From positions 1-5,597 of the forward strand of contig JADLEN010000090.1 in assembly GCA_020846105.1 (NCBI GenBank): a DNA stretch of 5,597 nucleotides, given 5' to 3'. The stretch is from Chitinophagaceae bacterium. GTDB lineage: Bacteria > Bacteroidota > Bacteroidia > Chitinophagales > Chitinophagaceae. A model generated the notes under the pieces. That model had not been told where the DNA came from, ran no database searches, and worked only from the letters and a program-made list of their open reading frames with translations. Below, one piece after another: positions 1-5,532 of the stretch. The translations under genes and the position numbers were made by a program. The first letter of the stretch is position 1. Each line of letters begins with the position of its first letter.

Positions 1-421
1 CGAAATCGGTTCTATTTTCAAAAAAGGAGCTACCATATCTGCTGCTATGGGTGGCTGTCAGGCAGAGATTGGTGTATCCTCGGCAATGGCTGCTGCTGCA
101 CTTACTGCTGTGCTTGGTGGCACGGTAAAACAATGCCTACAAGCTGCCGAAATAGCAATGGAGCATCACTTGGGTATGACCTGCGACCCCATTGGCGGCC
201 TTGTTCAAGTGCCATGTATTGAGCGTAATACCATGGGGGCCATCAAAGCAATAACCGCAGCCCAACTAGCCCTGCAAAGCAACCCCGACAATGCAAAAGT
301 ATCTTTGGATGCTGTGGTAAAAACAATGTGGGAAACCGCGTTGGATATGAACTATAAGTACAAAGAAACGGCTGAAGGTGGCTTGGCTATAAATATTCCT
401 ATTAGCTTGCCAGAGTGCTAA
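1..421 (+). CDS. sdaA: L-serine ammonia-lyase (L-serine dehydratase), iron-sulfur type, C-terminal part
   Basis: The gene enters from the left edge with its frame starting at base 2, so only about 139 C-terminal residues are seen. The family converts L-serine to pyruvate and ammonia in the cytoplasm with a catalytic [4Fe-4S] cluster. The visible part matches the alpha (catalytic) domain: [17 protein letters not shown], then [21 protein letters not shown], then [15 protein letters not shown]. Cluster cysteines are the codons at 56-58, 182-184 and 215-217; their 42- and 11-residue spacing agrees with the Legionella enzyme as I remember it. The protein ends in Cys (codon 416-418), which fits the C-terminal cysteine known in this family to fold back onto the cluster iron. 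Whether the beta domain is fused at the N-terminus cannot be seen. msrB follows 77 bases downstream on the same strand. Family assignment is secure. Confidence 0.95.
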   Translation, partial: EIGSIFKKGATISAAMGGCQAEIGVSSAMAAAALTAVLGGTVKQCLQAAEIAMEHHLGMTCDPIGGLVQVPCIERNTMGAIKAITAAQLALQSNPDNAKVSLDAVVKTMWETALDMNYKYKETAEGGLAINIPISLPEC

Positions 422-498
422 ATGTTGTTGTTTTTTTTACATTTTTTTACAAAACTGCAACAAACTATGTTTCGTAATTTAGAGGACAATCAATAATT
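422..498 (+). other. T-rich spacer between sdaA and msrB with a weak promoter-like element
   Basis: This 77-base gap has two T runs (431-438 and 442-448) but no compact GC-rich hairpin before them, so I do not call a rho-independent terminator. TTGTTG (425-430) and CAACAA (458-463) are complementary but 27 bases apart. TATGTTTC at 466-473 resembles the Bacteroidota -7 consensus TAnnTTTG, but no TTG lies at the expected distance upstream. AGAGGA at 481-486 is about 12 bases before the msrB ATG and is at best a poorly spaced ribosome binding site. Whether msrB has its own promoter is undecided. Confidence 0.3.
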
Positions 499-1032
499 AT
501 GAAAAACAGGTTCCTTAAAATCGCACTCGGATGCTTTCTGCTCCTATCTTTTAGCCAATGCAGCAATGCTCAAAACAATTCATCAAATATGAACGAAAAA
601 AACAAATACTATTCGCGCACCGATACTAAAAAACTAGAAGTAAGCGATGCGGAGTGGGCAAAAATATTACCCAAAGAAATGAACCAAGTTGCCCGCGAAA
701 AAGGTACAGAGTACGCTTTTTCGGGAAAATATTATAAAACGGATGCCAAGGGCACTTACTATTGTGCGGTATGTGGCAATCCGCTTTTCCGCTCGGGTGC
801 AAAATTTGCAAGCAGCTGCGGATGGCCTAGTTTTTATGAGTCGCTAGAGGGCAACAGTGTGCGCTACCAATCGGACAACTCTTACGGAATGAACCGTGAG
901 GAGGTGCTGTGTGCGCGTTGCGATTCGCATCTTGGGCATATCTTCGATGATGGGCCTGCGCCTACTTACAAGCGTTTTTGTATGAATAGTATTGTGCTCG
1001 ATTTTGTACCCGACGACCAAAATGCAAAATGA
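499..1032 (+). CDS. msrB: Exported peptide-methionine (R)-S-oxide reductase MsrB
   Basis: MsrB reduces the R epimer of methionine sulfoxide in oxidised proteins, normally recharged by thioredoxin-like partners. The 177-residue product starts with a signal sequence: basic MKNRFLK, a hydrophobic stretch to about residue 18, then SQCSNAQ. Cleavage after SNA (residue 24) is plausible. Lipidation at Cys21 is possible, but Gln at -1 is not a standard lipobox. The MsrB domain spans about 47-171. Structural zinc pairs are C89/C92 and C138/C141, the catalytic cysteine is C161 in RFCMNS, and C107 in SCGWPSF sits where 2-Cys MsrBs carry the resolving cysteine. The SHLGHIFDDGP segment is also typical. 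The ATG at 499 is chosen because the next Met (31) would remove the signal peptide. The stop overlaps the nth start by 4 bases (ATGA), so the two are translationally coupled. The domain is certain; the exact sorting is inferred. Confidence 0.95.
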   Translation: MKNRFLKIALGCFLLLSFSQCSNAQNNSSNMNEKNKYYSRTDTKKLEVSDAEWAKILPKEMNQVAREKGTEYAFSGKYYKTDAKGTYYCAVCGNPLFRSGAKFASSCGWPSFYESLEGNSVRYQSDNSYGMNREEVLCARCDSHLGHIFDDGPAPTYKRFCMNSIVLDFVPDDQNAK

Positions 1033-1682
1033 CGAAAAAGCAGCGTTACGAATATATATTAAATTGGTTTCAGGAAAATGTACCTGAGGCAGAAACGGAA
1101 TTGTTGTACGACAATTCCTTTCAGCTTTTAGTAGCAGTTATTCTTTCTGCGCAATGCACCGACAAGCGCGTGAACCTCACTACGCCCAACATTTTTGCCA
1201 AATACCCCGATGCGCCCAGCCTTGCGAAAGCTACGTTTGACGACTTATTCCCCATCATCCGCAGCATTAGCTATCCCAACAACAAAACGAAACATTTGAT
1301 AGGAATGGCGACGATGTTGATGGAAAAATTTGATGGCGAAGTGCCCCATACCGTGAAAGAATTGATAGAGCTGCCCGGCGTGGGTCGCAAGACGGCAAAC
1401 GTGATAACTTCTGTAATAGACGAGCAACCCAATATGGCGGTAGATACGCACGTATTCCGCGTTTCGGCACGGATTGGACTCACCACCAATGCTAAAAACC
1501 CACTGCAAGCAGAGCTGCAATTAATCAAAAACATCCCCAAAGAATTGGTGCATATTGCCCACCATTGGCTCATTTTGCACGGTCGATATATCTGTGTAGC
1601 CCGCAAACCAAAATGTGAAGAATGTAAGATTACCGAGGCTTGTAAATATTATGCCCAAAACAACAAAAACCGCGAAGCTTAA
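1029..1682 (+). CDS. nth: Endonuclease III (DNA glycosylase/AP lyase)
   Basis: Nth excises oxidised pyrimidines from DNA and cleaves the resulting abasic site in base-excision repair. The 217-residue length matches the family (E. coli 211). SAQCTDKRVN (residues 40-49) lies in the lesion-pocket helix region. The helix-hairpin-helix is LPGVGRKTANVI (115-126), with catalytic lysine K121. The catalytic aspartate is D139 in VDTHVFRVSARIG, 18 residues after the lysine as in E. coli. The C-terminal [4Fe-4S] loop is complete: C189-x6-C196-x2-C199-x5-C205. HHWLILHGRY just before it is a family signature. The ATG overlaps the msrB stop, and no better start exists. The stop codon lies inside the stem-loop of the following terminator. 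Both operon members deal with oxidative damage, although the first protein appears to be exported and this one must be cytoplasmic. Confidence 0.97.
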   Translation: MTKKQRYEYILNWFQENVPEAETELLYDNSFQLLVAVILSAQCTDKRVNLTTPNIFAKYPDAPSLAKATFDDLFPIIRSISYPNNKTKHLIGMATMLMEKFDGEVPHTVKELIELPGVGRKTANVITSVIDEQPNMAVDTHVFRVSARIGLTTNAKNPLQAELQLIKNIPKELVHIAHHWLILHGRYICVARKPKCEECKITEACKYYAQNNKNREA

Positions 1683-1707
1683 TAAGGTTCGCGGTTCATT
1701 TTATTTT
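1668..1707 (+). terminator. Rho-independent terminator after nth, probably bidirectional
   Basis: AACCGCGAA (1668-1676) pairs perfectly with TTCGCGGTT (1688-1696). After one G-G mismatch the loop can tighten with CTT (1678-1680) against AAG (1684-1686). A T-rich tail CATTTTATTTTAT follows. The nth TAA (1680-1682) lies in the loop, so the gene's last codons form the left arm. Read on the opposite strand the stem is followed by TTTGTTGTTTTG, so it could also end the leftward trpS transcript, whose stop codon is 26 bases away. The hairpin is directly visible; bidirectional function is inferred. Confidence 0.8.
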
Positions 1708-1721
1708 ATCAGAGGCTTTGT

Positions 1722-2720
1722 TTAATAATAACTAATCCCAATAGCCTTTCTCGCTTCTGCAATAGTTTTAGAAGCACTTTCACGCGCCTTTTCAGCGCCC
1801 TCTTTTAGTATCTTTTGTATCTGAGTTTCGTCGGCTTGCAAGGCAGCGGCACGCTCACGTATTGGGGCTATAAAGGCCACCATATCTTCTGCTAATTGCT
1901 TCTTCAGGTCGCCATAGCGGATGGTACAGTCGTTGTAATTCATTGTATAAGTTGCAATTGTATCGGCACTCGAAACCAAATTCATCAACTGAAACACATT
2001 GGCAATATACTCGGGCATTTCGCTGTTCATTTCTGTAGGTCCGCCGTCTGTCTTGGCTTTCATCACCTTTTTGCGAATGGTATCATCATCATCGGCAAGG
2101 TAGAGTGTGGCGTTCAGGTTTTCACTTTTGCTCATCTTACCATTACCATCAAGGCTTGGCACTTTTACCAAAGCACCACCAAAATTAAAGGGCTGTGGCT
2201 CGGGAAATAAATCGCCATAGCGATGGTTAAATCTTTGTGCAAAATTCCTTGCCATCTCTATATGTTGCTCTTGGTCTTTGCCCACAGGCACCTGCGCCGC
2301 TTTATGAATGAGTATGTCCGCTGTCATAAGCACAGGATAAGTGAGCAAGCCTGCATTTACGTTGTCGGGGTTTAGGCGTACTTTATCTTTAAAGGTTGGC
2401 ACCTTCTCCAGCTCTCCTTTATAAGCCAGCATATTCAGCATTAGGTATAGCTCGGGTATTTCCGGGATGTCGCTTTGTGCATACAGCGCTACTTTTTCTG
2501 GGTCTAAGCCACAGGCAACGTTCTCGGCCACTACTCTATACACATTGCCCCGTAGGTCTTTCGGGTCGGGGTGAGTGGTAAGCGAATGATAATCTGCCAC
2601 AAAAAAGTAACAATTATAGTCGTCTTGCATACGCACATAATTGCGCATTGCACCAAAGTAATTTCCTAAATGTAAATATCCTGTAGAGCGAATACCGCTC
2701 ACTACTATCTCTTTGCTCAT
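1722..2720 (-). CDS. trpS: Tryptophan--tRNA ligase (TrpRS)
   Basis: TrpS charges tRNA-Trp with tryptophan using ATP; it is a cytoplasmic class I aminoacyl-tRNA synthetase. The 332 residues match the usual bacterial length. The HIGH-type motif is TGYLHLGNYFGA (13-24), with H17-L18-G19-N20. The KMSKS loop is complete at 195-199 in GNGKMSKSEN. LMTADIL (131-137) supplies D135, the likely indole-recognising aspartate, and VPVGKDQEQHIE (144-155) is the conserved ATP/tryptophan-site segment. The C-terminal third is the helical anticodon-binding region. One oddity is Ser12 where most TrpRS have Pro (RSTG instead of RPTG). The ATG at 2720 gives the standard N-terminus SKEIVVSGIR. No Shine-Dalgarno sequence is evident. 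polX lies 201 bases upstream on the same strand, separated by a repeat block, so co-transcription is possible but unproven. Confidence 0.97.
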   Translation of the reverse strand: MSKEIVVSGIRSTGYLHLGNYFGAMRNYVRMQDDYNCYFFVADYHSLTTHPDPKDLRGNVYRVVAENVACGLDPEKVALYAQSDIPEIPELYLMLNMLAYKGELEKVPTFKDKVRLNPDNVNAGLLTYPVLMTADILIHKAAQVPVGKDQEQHIEMARNFAQRFNHRYGDLFPEPQPFNFGGALVKVPSLDGNGKMSKSENLNATLYLADDDDTIRKKVMKAKTDGGPTEMNSEMPEYIANVFQLMNLVSSADTIATYTMNYNDCTIRYGDLKKQLAEDMVAFIAPIRERAAALQADETQIQKILKEGAEKARESASKTIAEARKAIGISYY

Positions 2721-2785
2721 AAGGGCTGCAATTTAAAAAACTTACACACAAAGGCCACAAAGTTTTTTCATAAAGCCTTTCTATG

Positions 2786-2841
2786 CTTCGTGCTTTGCCT
2801 TTGTGTACTTTGTGTTTTTTCTTAGTGTTCTTTGTGGTAAA
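2786..2841 (-). repeat. Repeat cluster A (five nonamers)
   Basis: Read on the + strand it splits into CTTCGTGCT, a TTGC spacer, CTTTGTGTA, CTTTGTGTT, a TTTT spacer, CTTAGTGTT and CTTTGTGGT, ending AAA. It shares a 20-base segment (2786-2805) with cluster B (2887-2906) at 19 of 20 positions, and a 13-base end (2829-2841) with B (2908-2920) that is identical. The modules are in different order in the two clusters. Confidence 0.8.
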
Positions 2842-2877
2842 TCCTTCCTATCACATAGAATCACAAAGCATTTTATA

Positions 2878-2921
2878 CTTTGTGTACTTCGTGCTTTGCC
2901 TTCGTGCTCTTTGTGGTAAAA
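2878..2921 (-). repeat. Repeat cluster B (four nonamers), abutting the polX stop
   Basis: On the + strand it reads CTTTGTGTA, CTTCGTGCT, a TTGC spacer, CTTCGTGCT, CTTTGTGGT and AAAA. Its minus-strand beginning TTTTACC follows the polX TAA (2922-2924) without a gap, so in a polX transcript the repeat starts immediately after the stop codon. Confidence 0.8.
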
Positions 2922-4586
2922 TTACCTGCTCTTTTTCTTTTCTATAAACGCCTCCATTGCTGCCAAAGAAAAACTACTCAAGTTCTTATCCGCTGTCAAA
3001 CCTGCTTTTTGGGCTATTTTACAACCATAATAAATATCATCAAAGCCTGCCAGCGAATGCGCATCGGGGTTTATCGACAGCAACACACCTTTTTCCATTG
3101 CATAGCTCACCCAACGCCAGTCTAGGTCTAGCCTTCTGGGGTGGGCATTAATTTCAATAACAACATCATATTCGGCACAGGCATCTATAATCATTTTATG
3201 GTCGAGCGGATAACCCTCGCGCGACAATAAAAGCCGACCTGTTGGGTGTCCCAATATCGTTGTGTAGGGATTTTGAATAGCGGTAAGCAAACGCTGCATT
3301 GCCTTCTCCTGGCTCATCTTCAGGTTGCTGTGCACAGAAGCGATTACCAAATCAAATGTTGCTAAAACCTGTGGCTCATAGTCTAGGCTGCCATCATTTA
3401 GTATGTCCGACTCTATACTTTTGAAAATTTTGAACGGTGCATATTTTGCATTTAGCCCATCAATTTCTATCTGCTGTGCGGCCACTCTTTCTGCCGTCAG
3501 TCCACTGGCATAAAAGGCAGCTTGCGAGTGATCGCTAATTACCAAATACTCCAAACCCTTGCCGATGGCGTGTTTTACCATCGTTTCGAGTGTTTCTTGC
3601 CCATCGCTCCATTTGCTATGTGAGTGGATAATTCCTTTGATGTCGCTTACTTCTATTGCCTTGGCAATGGTCTTTGCTTTTGCTTTTGCCAATATGCTTG
3701 CCGTCTCTCTCATTGCCGCAGGCACATACTGCAATTCATTATTTGCAAAGATTTCCTCCTCTGTTCTCGCTCCCTCAGTTATCTTATATTCCTTTTCAAA
3801 AGCCGCCAAGAACGCCGCGCTGCAAGCCTTCCGAAACTGGCTACTAGCTACCGCTTCTTTCTTTACGAAGTAAAACCTAATCGGAATATTGTCCGGCATT
3901 TGCAACAGCAACCCTTCTTCATTTTGCGTCATTGTTATCCCCGGCGCATTTGCCCACAGTTTGGGCAAGGTATCTGCCGGCATATCACTCACTATTTCTA
4001 TCTCGGCTATCGTTTCAAGCTGTCTATAAAAAGCACCGGTGAGTACAAATTGATAATTTGGGAAACCTTGTTTCAATCTTGCTATCCAACTTTCGGCAAT
4101 TGGCTCTACTGCTGCCCATAGCTGAAAGCCTGCACTGTTGCGTATGAAGGCTATGCTTTGCAATACCGCCTCTTGGGTCTTTTGCCCAAAGCCTTTAAAG
4201 CTTGCCAATCGGTTCTCATTGCAAGCATATTCTAGCTCACCTACAGATTCTATCCCCATCTCTTTCCATATCGTCCTTACCTTCTTTGGCCCCAGGCCTT
4301 TTATCTTCATTATTTCTAGCACACCAGCAGGCGTGCGTTCCATCAGTTCTTCTAGTTGGCTTAGCTTGCCTGTGTCTAATATCTCACGCACTTTTCGGGC
4401 TGTAGATGCGCCAATACCCTTTGTGGCAGCCATTGTAGCATCATCCATTGTAGATAGCTCCGTACCCAATTGGTCTATATTGTAGGCCGCTATGCTATAG
4501 GTCTTGGCTTTAAAGCTATCCTCGCCCTGCAAGTCCATCAGTTTTGATAGTGCAGAGAAATAATCCGAAATTTCACCATTGTTCAT
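2922..4586 (-). CDS. polX: PolX-family protein: HhH/8-kDa region, degenerate polymerase palm, intact PHP nuclease
   Basis: Bacterial PolX proteins pair a Pol-beta-like gap-filling polymerase with a PHP metal-dependent 3'-5' exonuclease/phosphatase in DNA repair. The 554-residue product shows three helix-hairpin-helix segments (about 54-66, 94-107 and 129-141), then a palm-like region (about 155-290), then YVPAAMRE, equivalent to the YIPPELRE linker. The PHP domain (about 318-550) has HSH 321-323, SDG 327-329, SDHS 351-354, E392, H419, GHPTGR 446-451, H482 and PDAH 507-510, so its metal ligands look complete. The palm motif normally GSxRRG...GDxD is here GAFYRQLETIAEIEIV: the catalytic Asp pair is Glu195/Glu197, and the third Asp position appears to be Pro235. 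Polymerase activity is therefore doubtful. The start is the ATG at 4586; a TTG at 4622 in the same frame adds 12 residues unlike the family and lies upstream of the likely promoter. It is divergent from the amidase gene. Confidence 0.9.
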   Translation of the reverse strand: MNNGEISDYFSALSKLMDLQGEDSFKAKTYSIAAYNIDQLGTELSTMDDATMAATKGIGASTARKVREILDTGKLSQLEELMERTPAGVLEIMKIKGLGPKKVRTIWKEMGIESVGELEYACNENRLASFKGFGQKTQEAVLQSIAFIRNSAGFQLWAAVEPIAESWIARLKQGFPNYQFVLTGAFYRQLETIAEIEIVSDMPADTLPKLWANAPGITMTQNEEGLLLQMPDNIPIRFYFVKKEAVASSQFRKACSAAFLAAFEKEYKITEGARTEEEIFANNELQYVPAAMRETASILAKAKAKTIAKAIEVSDIKGIIHSHSKWSDGQETLETMVKHAIGKGLEYLVISDHSQAAFYASGLTAERVAAQQIEIDGLNAKYAPFKIFKSIESDILNDGSLDYEPQVLATFDLVIASVHSNLKMSQEKAMQRLLTAIQNPYTTILGHPTGRLLLSREGYPLDHKMIIDACAEYDVVIEINAHPRRLDLDWRWVSYAMEKGVLLSINPDAHSLAGFDDIYYGCKIAQKAGLTADKNLSSFSLAAMEAFIEKKKSR

Positions 4587-4590
4587 AGCG

Positions 4591-4622
4591 CAAAAATAAG
4601 GAAGCAAGCTATCTTTACACAA
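4591..4622 (-). promoter_or_regulatory. Candidate Bacteroidota-type promoter for polX
   Basis: On the minus strand TTG (4622-4620) is followed after 21 bases by TATTTTTG (4598-4591), an exact match to the TAnnTTTG -7 consensus at an accepted distance from a -33 TTG. Only CGCT separates it from the polX ATG, so a transcript would begin at or next to the start codon. The motif match is seen; the leaderless start is inferred. Confidence 0.5.
4610..4617 (+). promoter_or_regulatory. Candidate -7-like element for the omega-amidase gene
   Basis: TATCTTTA resembles TAnnTTTG except for its last base, and four bases (CACA) separate it from the ATG at 4622. This mirrors the arrangement on the other strand for polX. 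No TTG is found at 17-23 bases upstream; the nearest ends 28 bases away at 4581. It is weaker than the polX candidate. Confidence 0.35.
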
Positions 4623-5401
4623 TGGTAAAAAGCGATTTAAACATTAGCCTCGTACAAACAGACATTGTGTGGGAAAATGCCGAGCAAAACCGAAACTTGC
4701 TGAGCAGAAAAATGGCTGCACTCAAAGGCAAGCAGCACATCCTTGTTTTACCCGAAATGTTCACGACAGGTTTTTCGATGGCCCCCCACAAACTTGCAGA
4801 AACAATGGACGGTGCCACTGTGCAATGGATGAAAAGCCAAGCCAATAGTCTACGCAGCATCATTACGGGTTCTGTTATTATTGAAGAAGAAGGACAATAT
4901 TACAACCGCCTTCTTTGGGTTTTGCCCAACGGTGAAGTGGCCTATTACGACAAGAGACACCTATTTTCTTATGCAGGCGAGCAAGAACATTATTCGGCAG
5001 GTAGCCAAAGAAAAATAGCGCAAGTAAATGGTTGGAAAATTTGTCTCAATGTTTGCTACGACCTGCGCTTCCCGGTTTGGACAAGAAATACAGATGAGTA
5101 TGATTTATTGCTTTTTGTTGCCAATTGGCCAGAAAAGCGAAACGAAATTTGGGAGACTTTGCTCAAAGCACGCGCTATTGAAAATATGAGTTTTGTGGTT
5201 GGTGTCAATCGTGTGGGCGAAGATGGCAATGAGCATCAATACATTGGAAATACTAGCATTTACAACCCTATTGGCGAATTACTAGCGCGAGCAACAAAAG
5301 ATGAATCCATCATCCATTATACGCTCCAACACCAAGGAATTTCCGAAAACCGCAGCCGCTTTGGCTTCTTGAATGATAGAGATGATTTTTTGCTTCGCTA
5401 A
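4622..5401 (+). CDS. Omega-amidase (YafV/Nit2-like, nitrilase superfamily)
   Basis: Omega-amidases hydrolyse 2-oxoglutaramate and 2-oxosuccinamate, the oxo-acid amides left when glutamine or asparagine act as amino donors, to the 2-oxo acid and ammonia. They support transamination, including the last step of methionine salvage. The 259 residues match E. coli YafV in length and motifs. The catalytic triad is E45 in LPEMFTTGFSM, K111 in YYDKRHLFSYAGE and C145 in NVCYDLRFPVWTRN. E120 in AGEQEHY is the likely fourth active-site residue. VANWPEKRNEIWETLLKARAIEN (166-188) is the YafV-type substrate segment, followed by GVNRVGEDG. No signal peptide or membrane segment is seen, so it is cytoplasmic. 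The ATG at 4622 starts a normal nitrilase first strand (NISLVQTDIVW). It is divergently transcribed from polX across 35 bases and has no evident Shine-Dalgarno sequence. Substrate preference is inferred from family resemblance. Confidence 0.92.
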   Translation: MVKSDLNISLVQTDIVWENAEQNRNLLSRKMAALKGKQHILVLPEMFTTGFSMAPHKLAETMDGATVQWMKSQANSLRSIITGSVIIEEEGQYYNRLLWVLPNGEVAYYDKRHLFSYAGEQEHYSAGSQRKIAQVNGWKICLNVCYDLRFPVWTRNTDEYDLLLFVANWPEKRNEIWETLLKARAIENMSFVVGVNRVGEDGNEHQYIGNTSIYNPIGELLARATKDESIIHYTLQHQGISENRSRFGFLNDRDDFLLR

Positions 5402-5430
5402 ATAATTTTACTTTTTCAAAAAGGGTTCAA

Positions 5431-5468
5431 TACACAAAAGCAAGCCATTGCTAGCTTGCTTTTGTGTA
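5431..5468. other. Perfect 15-bp inverted repeat (strong hairpin)
   Basis: TACACAAAAGCAAGC (5431-5445) pairs without mismatch with GCTTGCTTTTGTGTA (5454-5468) around an 8-base loop, CATTGCTA. It starts 29 bases after the amidase stop. No T run follows on the + strand, so it is not a classical rho-independent terminator in that direction. On the minus strand it is followed by TTGAACCCTTTTTG, so it could act there or protect a transcript 3' end. The left arm resembles the TACACAAAGGCAA word of the polX-trpS repeats. Confidence 0.75.
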
Positions 5469-5485
5469 GCAGCAGAAAATGCTGC
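5469..5485. other. Second hairpin, directly abutting the first
   Basis: GCAGCA (5469-5474) and TGCTGC (5480-5485) form a perfect 6-bp stem with loop GAAAA. It begins at the base after the 15-bp stem ends, so the two helices could stack end to end. Its role is not known; a transcript 3'-end structure is the simplest reading. Confidence 0.6.
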
Positions 5486-5499
5486 ATAGGTAAAAATTA

Positions 5500-5532
5500 T
5501 AAGCTTTAGGAAAAGCCTTATTTTCTTTTAAA
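5500..5532. terminator. Probable bidirectional rho-independent terminator
   Basis: TAAGCTTT (5500-5507) pairs with AAAGCCTTA (5512-5520), giving 8 base pairs with one bulged C and an AGGA tetraloop. On the + strand it is followed by TTTTCTTTTAAA, suitable for ending the amidase transcript. On the minus strand it is followed by TATAATTTTTACC and includes the TAA of the putative leftward gene. The stem has few GC pairs, so strength is uncertain. Confidence 0.6.

Larger units (their letters stand above)
2741..2921. repeat. Mixed-orientation nonamer repeat block (CTTTGTGnn / CACAAAG)
   Basis: Most of the 200-base gap between the polX stop and the trpS start consists of copies of a roughly 9-base word, CTTyGTGnn on the + strand, with inverted copies. 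There are nine direct-sense copies in two clusters (2786-2841 and 2878-2920). Inverted copies lie at 2747-2762 (CACAAAGG, CCACAAAG) and 2852-2868 (CACATAGA, TCACAAAG). The arms at 2746-2762 and 2799-2815 are complementary at 15 of 17 positions. CACAAAG (2862-2868) and CTTTGTG (2878-2884) form a perfect 7-base stem with a 9-base loop. On the minus strand, the sense of the flanking genes, each cluster begins TTTACCACAAAGA. I recall similar ACCACAAAG/ACCACGAAG tracts in other Bacteroidota intergenic regions but cannot verify this. No coding capacity is credible. Confidence 0.85.

Noticed and set aside
425..463. Terminator for sdaA
   Set aside because: The only complementary arms are six weak base pairs across a 27-base T-rich loop, and no T run follows the right arm.
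1271..1606. 111-codon open frame on the - strand inside nth
   Set aside because: It is antisense to the endonuclease III coding region, whose catalytic and cluster residues are all intact; the reverse product has no family features.
2741..2921. CRISPR array
   Set aside because: The repeated word is only about 9 bases, contiguous, variable and in both orientations, with no unique spacers of regular length and no cas genes.
2721..2921. T-box or tryptophan attenuator leader for trpS
   Set aside because: I see no T-box consensus, no leader peptide with tandem Trp codons, and no hairpin plus T run just before trpS; the folding potential comes from the nonamer repeats.
3624..4121. 165-codon open frame on the + strand inside polX
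   Set aside because: It lies antisense to a clearly conserved gene, its translation is Cys/Phe/Tyr-rich without recognisable domains, and it has no promoter or ribosome site.
4587..4622. TTG start adding 12 residues to PolX
   Set aside because: The extension is unlike the family N-terminus, overlaps the amidase start codon and lies upstream of the best promoter match; the ATG at 4586 fits all three.
4615..4863. 82-codon open frame on the - strand over the amidase start
   Set aside because: It is a shadow of the conserved nitrilase frame, which includes catalytic Glu45 in this stretch.
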